DNA of 64,000 bases. It comes from Streptomyces antimycoticus. Its GTDB lineage: Bacteria > Actinomycetota > Actinomycetes > Streptomycetales > Streptomycetaceae. The DNA lies in NCBI RefSeq assembly GCF_005405925.1, contig NZ_BJHV01000001.1, positions 310,001 through 374,000 of the forward strand, read 5' to 3'. A program made the translations under genes and the position numbers. The notes beneath the pieces were generated by a model that saw only the letters and a list, made by a program, of their open reading frames with translations, was not told where the DNA came from and did not search any database. Shown in pieces: positions 56,370-64,000 of this stretch. Positions within the stretch are counted from its first letter, which is position 1, and each line of letters opens with the position of its first letter.

Positions 56370-58194
56370 TCCTCAGGGCGAGCGGATGCCGCTGGCTCGG
56401 GTTCTCGAGGGAGAGGGCGGCATCAACGATGCCGATGTGGGAGTAGGCCTGCGGGTAGTTCCCGACCTGGCGCTGCTGGTGCGGGTCCCACTCTTCGGCC
56501 AGCAGACCGAGGTCGTTACGCAGGGCCAGCAGACGCTCGAACAAGTTACGCGCCTCGTCGGCACGGTTGATCATCGCCAGGTCGTCGACCAGCCAGAACG
56601 CGCAGACGAGGAACGCCCCCTCGTGTCCGTCCAGACCGTCGTTGCCGGCGCTGTCCCCCTCGGTCGGGTAGCGGTGGAGGAACCCGTCGGGGGTGGAGAG
56701 CTCCCGCTGGATTGCCTCGATGGTGCCGATGACGCGCTCGTCGTCGGCCGGCAGGAAACCGATCTGGGGGATCAGCAGCAGAGCGGCGTCCAGCTCCTGA
56801 CTGCCGTAGGACTGGGTGAAGGTGTTGCGGTCGGGGTCGTATCCGTTCTCGCACACGTCCTGGTGGATCGTGTCACGCAGAATCCTCCAGTGATCCACGG
56901 GGCCGTCCGCATGGCCGCCTTCGATCAGCTTGATGGCGCAGTCGACCGCGACCCAGGCCATGACCTTGGAGTGCACGAAGTGCCGGTCGGGGCCGCGGAC
57001 TTCCCAGATGCCCTTGTCGGGCTCGTGCCAGTGGGCTTCGACGAACTGGACGAGCTTGAACAGCAGGGTGTTGCTGGTCTCGTCGCGCTCCAGGCCGAGG
57101 TGTGCCGCCAGGAGTAAGGCCTCGATCACCTCGCCGTACACGTCGAGTTGGCGCTGGTTGGCGGCGTCGTTGCCGATGCGTACCGGGGTCGAGTTCTCGT
57201 AGCCGACCAGCCAGGGCAGCGTGGTCTCGGGTATCTCCCGTTCCCCGGCGATTCCGTACATGATCTGGAGGTTCTCGGGGTCACCGGCGACCGCGCGCAG
57301 GAGCCAGTCCCGCCAGGCACGGGCTTCGTCGCGGTACCCCGCCCGCAGAAGGCAAGACATGGTGATCGCGGCGTCCCTGAGCCAGACGTAGCGGTAATCC
57401 CAGTTGCGGACGCCACCGAGCTCCTCGGGCAGCGAGGTGGTCGCCGCAGCGACGATCCCTCCGGTCAACGGGTTCGTCAGGGCCTTCAGTGTGATCAGGG
57501 AGCGGATCACAGCGTCGCGGTAGGGGCCGTTGTAGGTGCAGTGGGAGGCCCAGTCCGCCCAAAACTTCTCCGTGTCCTCCTGTATCTGGAAGACCTGATC
57601 GGTGTCGAGGAAGCCGGGCGGGCCGACGTACGACGGCTGCCAGCTCAAGGTGAACGCCACGCGCTCGCCCTCGGCGAGCGTGACGCGGGAGTGGGTGGTG
57701 AGCTTTTCGCTGTGCGTCTCCGCTTCGGTGTCCAGCCACACCGCGTGGGGGCCCGCTACCGCGCGGACCCGGCCGTCATCGGTCCTGTGGACCCAGGGCA
57801 CAACCTTGCCGTAGTTGAACCGCAGGCGCAGGGTCGACGCGACGGTGACGGTGCCGCGGACGGCTTCGACGACCCGGATCACACGGGGAGCCCCACCCTC
57901 ACGCGGCGGCATGAAGTCGGTGACGCGCAGGGTACCGGTCGGGGTGTCCCACTCCGATTCCAGGAGCAGCGATTCGCCGCGGTAGGTGCGACGGTCGGCC
58001 GTTGGACTCAGGCCGCTGGACTCCGCCGGGCCGATGCTCCAGGAGCCGTTGTTCTCGGCGCCGAGGAGCGCGGCGAAGACAGCCTGGGAGTCCAGCCTGG
58101 GCAGGCACAACCAGTCGATCGTCCCGTCACGGCCGACCAGCGCGGCTGTCTCCAAGTCGCCGATGAGTGCGTAGTCCTCGATATGCCCAGCCAT
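56356..58194 (-). CDS. GH15 glycoside hydrolase (glucoamylase/trehalase type)
   Basis: 612 residues from ATG 58194 (MAGHIEDYALIGDLETAALV GRDGTIDWLCLPRLDS), the canonical actinobacterial GH15 start. The frame is open further up to 58542, but that part is a P450 fragment in chance register. (alpha/alpha)6-barrel motifs: GGVRNWDYRYVWLRDAAITM, WRDWLLRA, ENSTPVRIGNDAANQRQLDV YGEV, EEWDPHQQRQVGNYPQAYSH with the catalytic Glu. Cytoplasmic. Family members hydrolyse alpha-glucosidic bonds, including trehalose. I recall a GH15-like gene in published validamycin loci; the role there is not settled. Confidence 0.9.
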   Translation of the reverse strand: MAGHIEDYALIGDLETAALVGRDGTIDWLCLPRLDSQAVFAALLGAENNGSWSIGPAESSGLSPTADRRTYRGESLLLESEWDTPTGTLRVTDFMPPREGGAPRVIRVVEAVRGTVTVASTLRLRFNYGKVVPWVHRTDDGRVRAVAGPHAVWLDTEAETHSEKLTTHSRVTLAEGERVAFTLSWQPSYVGPPGFLDTDQVFQIQEDTEKFWADWASHCTYNGPYRDAVIRSLITLKALTNPLTGGIVAAATTSLPEELGGVRNWDYRYVWLRDAAITMSCLLRAGYRDEARAWRDWLLRAVAGDPENLQIMYGIAGEREIPETTLPWLVGYENSTPVRIGNDAANQRQLDVYGEVIEALLLAAHLGLERDETSNTLLFKLVQFVEAHWHEPDKGIWEVRGPDRHFVHSKVMAWVAVDCAIKLIEGGHADGPVDHWRILRDTIHQDVCENGYDPDRNTFTQSYGSQELDAALLLIPQIGFLPADDERVIGTIEAIQRELSTPDGFLHRYPTEGDSAGNDGLDGHEGAFLVCAFWLVDDLAMINRADEARNLFERLLALRNDLGLLAEEWDPHQQRQVGNYPQAYSHIGIVDAALSLENPSQRHPLALRSAKR

Positions 58195-58289
58195 GAATGT
58201 CCGTCCTTCTGGGGTGACCCAGCGGCGAGCCACCACGGTGTAGTAGTTCCTGATTCGGCCTCCCGCGCGACGGGACGGCCACAGATATC

Positions 58290-58592
58290 GATCGGTGCGG
58301 CGACGCCAGACCACTGGCCGACTGCCGGGACAGCACCCGGTGCAGCCGGGAGTGCTGCTCGCCGTACGGGGCGAGTACCGTCCGAAAAGGATCTCGACAT
58401 TGGCCAGTTGAGTCAACGCGACCTTGCCGACGGAGCTGAAGGTCTCCGGGGCTTTCAGTACGGCCTGCGCCTCCGCGTAGGCCGGCACGGGCCAGATCCC
58501 GTGCTCGTCGAGGCGGACTGCCGGGCCTAGCGACCGCAGCACCGCGTGGGGTGCCGGTCGTCAAGGACCGGCGATGAGGCCGGCATGGGCAT
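58290..58592 (-). pseudogene. Cytochrome P450 N-terminal fragment (conservon E-like)
   Basis: ATG 58592, with GAGGAGG upstream, starts MPMPASSPVLDDRHP; one base later LRSLGPAVRLDEHGIWPVPA YAEAQAVLKAPETFSSVGKV and, after another shift, TVLAPYGEQHSRLHRVLSRQ. These are the beta1 sheet and helix B/C of bacterial P450s. The haem-binding part is absent. It follows a CvnD-like GTPase remnant, the order seen in cvn conservons. Confidence 0.6.
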
Positions 58593-58679
58593 GGTGATCC
58601 TCCTCTTCGGGCGGTCGTGGGGGGGGAGGGGAGGCGGTAGTCGATCAAGGAGATGAGCCCGGGATTGCCGGCGCCCGGG

Positions 58680-59010
58680 TCGTCCTGGGTGTCGATCTTC
58701 ATCAGCGTAACCGAGTTCGAGAGCCTCGCAAGAGTGGTCGGTACCGTGTAGGGGTGCCTGGTTGAAGGCGTTGACCGCGACGACGAAGGGTAATTGGGCG
58801 GCGCTCGAAGGTCGATGTCGGCGAAGCAGGCAACCCAGCTCGCGGGTGTCGACCACGACAATGGCGCTGATCGCACCGCGTGCCATGGGCTCCCACATGG
58901 ACCAGAAACGGTCCCGCTCCCGGGGGTATCGAACACGTACACGGTGAGATCGTCGTCCAGCGTGTCCGCCTCATGTCACCACTGGACTCGGCCGGTCCGA
59001 CGGTCCACTA
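58680..59010 (-). pseudogene. CvnD-like (Ras-type, conservon) GTPase remnant
   Basis: DDLTVYVFDTPG near 58960-58925 (TPG of the switch region), then in another frame MARGAISAIVVVDTRELGC and LPFVVAVNAFNQAPLHG (the N-A-F guanine-specificity strand) to about 58730. These match the CvnD proteins of actinomycete conservons, with indels and without the P-loop. Confidence 0.55.
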
Positions 59011-59199
59011 TGTTGATGGAGGGCTGGAGCGCACCCCTGCTCAACAAGCCCATGGCATTGGCCAATTGGCTTCCGAAATCTGCGGCGGGTGTACCTGACC
59101 CTCGGCGTCCCGCAAAGGATCCTCGGGCCAGGGGGCCCTGGCTGCCGACGACCTCGACATGCCGGCCCACCGGTCGGTGATGCAGTGTGGCCTTCAGCC

Positions 59200-59469
59200 C
59201 CGTCAAATCATCGTGGAGACAGGCAGATTCAGGCAGAAGTCCGCCGGATGCTCGGCTCGTGGGCCCCGGTCCGGCAGCTGTCGGTCAGGGACGAGATGAG
59301 CGATTGGTCATTGGACAAATTGGGTCATTGCGTGTTCGGTGACGACCTCACACAGCTCAGCGAGGCGATCCGCAACCAGTTCCGGCAAACTATCCGCCAG
59401 ACGCTCGCAGCGATGGTCGACATCGAGGCGGAGACTCCGAAGCCCAGTGCAAAGGAGCGGTTCCAGTAG
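59200..59469 (+). pseudogene. Possible P450 middle fragment, opposite strand
   Basis: QIQAEVRRMLGSWAPVRQLS VRDEMSDWSLDKLGHCVFGD DLTQLSEAIRNQFRQTIRQT stops at 59469. The pattern resembles the helix C-E region of P450s and could be an inverted piece of the gene at 58592. No haem motif follows. Confidence 0.3.
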
Positions 59470-59474
59470 ATGGT

Positions 59475-59840
59475 CACCGAACTCGACAGACCGTATATCC
59501 GCCTGAACTCGCCTCTCTCAGAGAGCAGTTCGGGGTCCTCAAGAAGCTGGTGCTCGACGTCAGCGGTGCTGTCCGGGCCACCTGCATGGCGATACACGCA
59601 ACCGAATCCCGCGGCCTCAAGGGCACGGCGGTGTACCTCACTGACCGGTCTCCGGGTGACCAGCAGGTCATCCGGAGCGGCAGCGGTAACCAGCGCCTCA
59701 TCCATGCAGGCCACGAGACGGTCGGCGATCGGATCGGGCAGTTGGGGCAGAGTCGCGAGGTCGCCGGGGTGCCCGTGCTGCTCGGCGTCGAAGGATCCGA
59801 AGTACACGGCCTCGTCGCGGGGCGGGCGAGAGTGGCTCAC
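59475..59840 (-). pseudogene. N-terminal fragment of a protein coupled to the ACP, possibly ATP-grasp type
   Basis: GTG 59840 overlaps the ACP stop (GTGA). RDEAVYFGSFDAEQHGHPGD LATLPQLPDPIADRLVACMD EALVTAAAPDDLLVTRRPVS is followed by ALEAAGFGCVYRHAG. The beta-alpha-beta layout resembles the region that precedes ATP-grasp domains in peptide/amide ligases. Downstream of about 59475 the frame runs into unrelated sequence shared with the plus-strand P450-like fragment, so the gene is 3'-truncated. The family assignment is tentative. Confidence 0.35.
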
Positions 59841-60112
59841 TGCTCGTACACCGGCTGCCCCAAGACTTCGGCCGTGAAGAAGCGGACTGACCTCAGGTGG
59901 TCGAGACTCAGGGTCTCGTAGTCCAGCTCCAGGTCGAACTCATCCTCGATGCCCAGCAGCAACTGGACGGCCTGCAAGGAGTCCAGGCCAGGTTCCTGGA
60001 CGATGTCCGCGTGCACGGTGATCAGCTCCGCCGGGATTCTGCCGACCAGCACTTCCGCAAGCATGGTCCGTATGCGGGCTTCCGCCTCGGTGACCTGAGG
60101 GGCGTTGCTCAT
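59837..60112 (-). CDS. Acyl carrier protein
   Basis: 91 residues from ATG 60112 (MSNAPQVTEAEARIRTMLAE), with GGAG upstream. Four-helix ACP fold with EPGLDSLQAVQLLLGIEDEF, whose DS serine is the phosphopantetheine site; acidic overall. It is not part of a visible PKS, NRPS or fatty acid operon. Coupled to the gene fragment at 59840 and lying inside the aminocyclitol region, it may tether an acyl or aminoacyl group for that product. Confidence 0.88.
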   Translation of the reverse strand: MSNAPQVTEAEARIRTMLAEVLVGRIPAELITVHADIVQEPGLDSLQAVQLLLGIEDEFDLELDYETLSLDHLRSVRFFTAEVLGQPVYEQ

Positions 60113-60240
60113 GGGGCTCACACTCCGTTCAGGTAGAGAAGAATGCACTTGGAGCAGACCGGCATCATGCCGGTCTCGGCGAGGATGGACCGGACCCGGC
60201 GGAACCGTTCGCTCTGCCACAGGTCCACTGTCGAGGACTG

Positions 60241-60594
60241 TTACAGGTTGCCCACCATGAACTCCGGAAAGCACTCGCAGGGACTGACGTTCCCGTCGGC
60301 GTGCCGTTGCAGCGCCGCAGCAACATTGGCCCCGCGATGGGACCGCGCTTCGGCACGCAGCCTGTTCCGGATCCGTCTGACGGCTTCGCGGCTCGGCTTG
60401 ATCAGCAGCTTGCCCTCATAGCGGCGGATGGTGAAGCCCAGGAAGTCACAGCCCTCTTCGAGGTGGACGACACGCGTCCTGTCCTCGTTGAAGACCAGCC
60501 CTCTCGGCTTCAGCCACTCGGCAACCCTGGCCTTGACCTGTTCGGCCTGTTCCCGTGAATGGCACAGGGCGGGGACGCCATGGATTTCACGCAC
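60241..60594 (-). pseudogene. Group II intron reverse transcriptase/maturase fragment
   Basis: LCHSREQAEQVKARVAEWLK PRGLVFNEDRTRVVHLEEGC DFLGFTIRRYEGKLLIKPSR EAVRRIRNRLRAE is the end of the RT domain through the start of the X (maturase) domain of group II intron proteins. The catalytic YADD is missing, replaced by unrelated residues, and no HNH or maturase C-terminus follows. A relic inside the biosynthetic region. Confidence 0.8.
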
Positions 60595-60757
60595 CCTGGT
60601 GTCCCGGCTTTCTCTCGGGATGTCCGCTTCGCTCTCTCAGTGCCGTCCATGTGGCGCCAGCGGACGAGCACGTGATCGGATGGCAGGCGGTGCCCGGGTG
60701 CGCAGCAGCCTCGGAAGAGGGGCTGCCGGGGGCGCACCTGCCGTCATGGGCGTCGGG

Positions 60758-61759
60758 TCAGGAGGGTTCGGGGTGGACGACGATCTTGCCTGGTCCGAGG
60801 GCGTCCGGGGTCCGCAGCAGTCCGAGCAGCCCTGGCAGGTCCACTTCGTCGGCCACCAGGGCTTCAGCGCGCAGAGGTGCCGCGATGTCGGTGAGGTCGC
60901 CGATCGCGGAAGCGAAATCCTGCGGGGTCGTGCCGTAGCTGCCGGCCACCCGAAGCAAGTGGCCCTGCCAGGTGCAGGCGGCGACTGTTCCGGTGCGCCG
61001 CACGTGGTCCAGGTCGCAATCCAGCCCCGGGTGCCGGTCGCCTGGCGCGGTGCCACCGTACAGCAGCACCAGACCACCGGGCGCGACCAGACGTAGCGCC
61101 TCGTCCAGCCCTGCGGGCAGCACGAAGCTGGTGGCGACCACCACCACGTCGGCCCTGCCTGCGGTCGGTTCGCCGAAGAGCAGCCAGGGTACGTCGAGCA
61201 GATCGGTCTTGCGGGCCTCATCCATCCGGGCGCGGCTCCGGTTGTGGACCGACACCCGGGCGCCTGCTCGTGCGGCGAGCGCCGCGATGAGAAGCCCGGC
61301 GGTCCCGGCACCGAGCACCATGAGGTGAGCACCCTGCAGGTCGCCGACCTGGCGCTTGACGGCGCTCAGACAGTGCTGGGCGCAGGCGATCGGCTCGGCA
61401 AAGACCAGGCGACGGGCGGCCGGACCGTGCGGCACCGGTTGCAGGGCCTGCCGCAGCAGGTCAGCCGGCCCCGCCGCCCACATGTGGTCGGCGAACCCGG
61501 TGCCCCGGCCCACCACTACGTTCGGGTCGAGGACGACGCGTGTGCCCTCGGCGAGTGCGGGGACAGTGGACTCGCGGATGGTGCCGACGAGTTCGTGTCC
61601 GAACTGGCTGGGACCGTGGCGGCTGCCGGCCACCTCCTTGAGGTCGGAGCGGCACAGCGCGGCCAGTTCGATGTCGACGAGTACAACGGTGTCCTCGCGC
61701 GGGCGCGGCGGCGGCGAGCGGCGCAGGCGGGGCACGCCCTCCTCCAAGGTCACTCTCAT
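60758..61759 (-). CDS. valN: Zinc-type alcohol dehydrogenase, ValN-like cyclitol dehydrogenase
   Basis: 333 residues, start overlapping the aminotransferase stop (ATGA). MDR family: LCRSDLKEVAGSRHGPSQFG HELVGTI gives the catalytic zinc ligands (Cys, His), LVFAEPIACAQHCLSAVKRQ and VLGAGTAGLLIAALAARAGA the NAD(P)-binding GxGxxG. Immediate co-linearity with a ValM-like aminotransferase and VldE/ValL-like enzyme matches the valLMN order of the validamycin operon, where ValN reduces a valienol-type intermediate. The symbol is given by context plus family; a sequence comparison would confirm it. Confidence 0.8.
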   Translation of the reverse strand: MRVTLEEGVPRLRRSPPPRPREDTVVLVDIELAALCRSDLKEVAGSRHGPSQFGHELVGTIRESTVPALAEGTRVVLDPNVVVGRGTGFADHMWAAGPADLLRQALQPVPHGPAARRLVFAEPIACAQHCLSAVKRQVGDLQGAHLMVLGAGTAGLLIAALAARAGARVSVHNRSRARMDEARKTDLLDVPWLLFGEPTAGRADVVVVATSFVLPAGLDEALRLVAPGGLVLLYGGTAPGDRHPGLDCDLDHVRRTGTVAACTWQGHLLRVAGSYGTTPQDFASAIGDLTDIAAPLRAEALVADEVDLPGLLGLLRTPDALGPGKIVVHPEPS

Positions 61760-63048
61760 GCGATGGCCTCCAGTGCCTCGCCGAACCGGTCGGCGATTGT
61801 GTGGGCTTCGGCAGGCGTGAGGATGAGAGGTGGGCGCAGCTCGATGGTGCTGCCGTTTCCATGCTCGGAGACACGGGTGAGGATGCCGTGGCTTTGGAGC
61901 GACCGCTGGTAGGCGTTGGCGCGGGCGGTGGCCTGGGTGCCGTCGGGTTCCACCAGCTCTACCCCGATCATCAGGCCGACCCCTCGGACGTCGCCGATCA
62001 CGGGATGGTCCTTCTGGAGGTCCCGCAATCGGCCGAGGAGCACGTCGCCGCTGGCTCGTACGTTCTCCAGGAAGCCGGGGCGCTGGATGATTTCCAGGGT
62101 GGCCAGGGCGGCCGCAGCCGACAGGGTGTGGCTGCCGTAGGTGAAGCTGTGCAGGCTACGGTCCCAGTCGGCCATGCGTTCCTCGGTGAGGATGGCGGCC
62201 ATCGGGAGGCCGCTGCCGGTGAGCCCCTTGGCGAGGGTCATCATGTGCGGCTGGACACCGAAGTGATCGGCGGCGAACATTTGTCCGGTGCGGCCCAACC
62301 CGGTTTGGATCTCGTCGAAGATGAGCACGATCTCGCGCTCGTCGCAGAACTGGCGCAGCTCCTGGAGGTAGCCGTCGGGCGGGACGATGTTGCCGCCGGC
62401 GCCGCTGATCGGCTCGATCACTACGCAGGCCACGCTGCCGGAGCTGGCATAGGTGATGAAGTCCTCGATGCGGTCGACGCAGAGCATGCCGCAACTCTCG
62501 GGCGTCTGACGGTAGAAGCAGCGGAAACAGTAGGGGCCTGGCACATGAAGGCCGCCGGGGTAGCGGTACGGGAATGGCGCGCGCATTTTGGTGGTGCCGT
62601 TGAGGCTCGCCGTCGCAAGGCTCTGGCCGAGGTGGGCGCGGAAGGGCACGATGACGTCGCGGCGGCCGGTATGGAGCTGGGCCATCTTGATGGCACCTTC
62701 ATTGGCGGTTGAGCCGCTGGAGCTGCGCAGGTTGACCCGCGTGAGATTGGGCGGGCTGATGGCGGCCAGCTCCTGGATGACCCGGTTGGTGGGTTCGGTC
62801 TGGAAGGACGAGCTGGCGAAGACGAGCCGCTCGGTCTGTTCCCGTACGGCGGCCATCACCTCCGGGTGGTTGTGCCCGAGCAGCAGGTTGAAGGTGCCGG
62901 AGACGCAGTCGAGAAATGCACGTCCCTCGGCATCCCAGGCGCGGATGCCCTCACCGCCTACCAGCGTGATGTCGCCGAGCTGGTACTGCGCCGCTTCCTG
63001 CGGCGTGGGGAGGCGTTTTGTCGTTGTCATGGCGCGCTCCGTGGTCAT
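61756..63048 (-). CDS. valM: Class III PLP aminotransferase, ValM-like
   Basis: 430 residues. SGTFNLLLGHNHPEVMAAVR, SSSGSTANEGAIKMAQLHTG (phosphate-binding), VVIEPISGAGGNIVPPDGYL, IFDEIQTGLGRTGQMFAADH (Asp pairing with the PLP nitrogen) and LAKGLTGSGLPMAAILTEER with the Schiff-base lysine. In validamycin synthesis ValM aminates the keto-cyclitol to give the validamine unit that becomes the acceptor for the coupling enzyme. Five bases separate it from the upstream VldE-like gene; a four-base overlap couples it to the dehydrogenase. Confidence 0.87.
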   Translation of the reverse strand: MTTERAMTTTKRLPTPQEAAQYQLGDITLVGGEGIRAWDAEGRAFLDCVSGTFNLLLGHNHPEVMAAVREQTERLVFASSSFQTEPTNRVIQELAAISPPNLTRVNLRSSSGSTANEGAIKMAQLHTGRRDVIVPFRAHLGQSLATASLNGTTKMRAPFPYRYPGGLHVPGPYCFRCFYRQTPESCGMLCVDRIEDFITYASSGSVACVVIEPISGAGGNIVPPDGYLQELRQFCDEREIVLIFDEIQTGLGRTGQMFAADHFGVQPHMMTLAKGLTGSGLPMAAILTEERMADWDRSLHSFTYGSHTLSAAAALATLEIIQRPGFLENVRASGDVLLGRLRDLQKDHPVIGDVRGVGLMIGVELVEPDGTQATARANAYQRSLQSHGILTRVSEHGNGSTIELRPPLILTPAEAHTIADRFGEALEAIA

Positions 63049-63053
63049 GGCGG

Positions 63054-64000
63054 TCAGAGGTCTGCTCGTGCCGAGACGGCCGTCGCGGCCGCGGGGCCGT
63101 CAGCGGCTGTCGTGCGGGCCGCCTGGTCGGCGGCGAGTCCGTCCAATTGGGCCTGCACCCAGGCTTCGAGGGTCCAGGGACGGGCAGCGTCGCGACGGCG
63201 GCCGGCATCCTCTGCCCGCCGTTGCGGCTCTGCTGTGAGCGCGGCTGAGATAGCCTCGGATTGCTCGACGAGATCGAAGGGGTTGACGGTGCGGCAGTAC
63301 TCGCCCAGGACCTCGGCCGCGCCGCAGGCTTCCGAAAGGATGACGTCGGCGTCGTGTTCGTTGACCAGCGGCGCTTCGAACGTGCTGAGGTTTTGGCCAT
63401 CGACGGTGGAGTTGAAGATGAGCAGGTCCGCCCGGCGGAAACACGCGATGGTGTGGTTCACGTCGTTGTCGTTGTTTATGCGCACGGTGTCGGGGCCCAG
63501 CTCGGCGTTGGCCTCCGTGACGGCGGCCTCCACCCGGCGTACGTAGTCAGCGTTGGCCGGCACGTACAGTCGGTTGGGATTCATCCGCACCAGCATGCGG
63601 GTTCCCTCGAGTCCGCCGTTCCGGGCGGCCAGGACGAAGGCGCGCACCGCGCGTTCGGCGTTCTTGATCGGGTCGGTGCGCCCGCTGTGCACCACCAGCC
63701 GGTGGCCCTCCGCCCACTCCTCGGTCCCGTCGGGCAGTTGCGGGGCGCGGCCGTCGAGGGTGAGCGGGCTGTAGCCGAGCGGCATGGTGCGCAGTCGGGT
63801 GCGGTGGCCGCGCCACTCGACGGTCATCGCCTCGCGGTCGATCCGGGAGTCGGGCAGGAGATCGGCCACGCAGTCCAGGAAGTTGCGACACCAACGGTCG
63901 GCGAAGAAGCCGATTGTGGTGGCCGGTAGCATGCTCTGGAGGATGCCGGTGCGGATCTCCTTGGGCAGCACCCTCCAGTAGTCGGCCGACGGCCACGGAA
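63054..64000 (-). CDS. vldE: Validoxylamine A 7'-phosphate synthase-like pseudoglycosyltransferase (partial)
   Basis: The reading frame continues past the right edge (5' end missing); 315 codons are visible. PWPSADYWRVLPKEIRTGIL, TTIGFFADRWCRNFLDCVAD, GHRLVVHSGRTDPIKNAERA, MLVRMNPNRLYVPANADYV, RINNDNDVNHTIACFRRADL and LIFNSTVDGQNLSTFEAPLV match, as I recall the sequence, VldE/ValL almost residue for residue. VldE is a trehalose-6-phosphate-synthase (GT20) relative that joins GDP-valienol and validamine 7-phosphate through a C-N bond. First visible gene of the coupled vldE-valM-valN unit. Confidence 0.93.
   Translation of the reverse strand, partial: PWPSADYWRVLPKEIRTGILQSMLPATTIGFFADRWCRNFLDCVADLLPDSRIDREAMTVEWRGHRTRLRTMPLGYSPLTLDGRAPQLPDGTEEWAEGHRLVVHSGRTDPIKNAERAVRAFVLAARNGGLEGTRMLVRMNPNRLYVPANADYVRRVEAAVTEANAELGPDTVRINNDNDVNHTIACFRRADLLIFNSTVDGQNLSTFEAPLVNEHDADVILSEACGAAEVLGEYCRTVNPFDLVEQSEAISAALTAEPQRRAEDAGRRRDAARPWTLEAWVQAQLDGLAADQAARTTAADGPAAATAVSARADL

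Noticed and set aside
56356..58542. P450-GH15 fusion protein
   Set aside because: The P450 part changes frame twice before the GH15 domain and the GH15 domain has its own conserved start at 58194. The joined frame is accidental.

Overview
The window looks like a Streptomyces chromosome segment, probably from an arm. GC is very high, codons end almost always in G or C, and the protein families are typical of the genus: ABC-F, TetR, LAL-type LuxR regulators, a CGNR zinc-finger regulator and conservon remnants. The right end closely resembles the validamycin (C7N aminocyclitol) locus of Streptomyces hygroscopicus, as I recall that locus; no database search was possible.

Layout. 1-5.5 kb: membrane cytochrome b plus Tat-exported molybdoenzyme, two ABC-F proteins behind an attenuator-like leader, and a CGNR-type regulator. 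5.6-11.6 kb: mostly decayed or frameshifted genes (an exo-beta-glucosaminidase tail, YbaB, metallo-hydrolase, flavoprotein, SDR) around an intact PTPS-family gene and a small winged-helix protein. 11.7-24.5 kb: an aldehyde dehydrogenase and a DHA2 drug-efflux gene, each divergent from one of two near-identical TetR genes. Between them lie a broken LAL regulator, epoxide hydrolase-like and creatininase genes, MsrA, a secreted alpha/beta hydrolase and a damaged IS4 element abutting a second LAL regulator that has lost its front half. 24.6-37 kb: a lower-GC catabolic island with creatininase, flavin monooxygenase, two crotonases, flavin reductase and CoA ligase. IS remnants and an acetyl-CoA synthetase separate it from a second reductase/VOC pair that carries a duplicate of the same promoter and operator. 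37-41.5 kb: a tyrosine recombinase broken by nested insertion sequences, ending at the 3' end of a tRNA gene. 41.7-47.3 kb: a LysR/SnoaL/beta-propeller/VOC/DJ-1 group and fragments. 47.3-52.4 kb: a sugar ABC transporter and a phosphohexomutase. 52.4-64 kb: the validamycin-like region (GT2, GH15, ACP, cyclitol dehydrogenase, aminotransferase, VldE-like pseudoglycosyltransferase), interrupted by remnants of a conservon, a P450 and a group II intron RT.

How the parts work together. Five copies of a palindrome, GTCACC-N9-GGTGAY, sit upstream of the molybdoenzyme, the CGNR regulator, the epoxide hydrolase/creatininase pair, and in the MsrA/hydrolase intergenic region. This suggests a local regulon of the CGNR protein, possibly tied to oxidative or electrophile stress. 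In the catabolic island a two-component flavin monooxygenase would feed CoA activation and crotonase steps. At the right end the valL-valM-valN-like genes are consecutive and coupled, as expected for joining two cyclitols into validoxylamine, with a GT2 for later glucosylation.

Many genes with clear homology carry single-base indels, several in G or C runs. Some 'pseudogenes' may therefore be uncorrected assembly errors; I mark each case.
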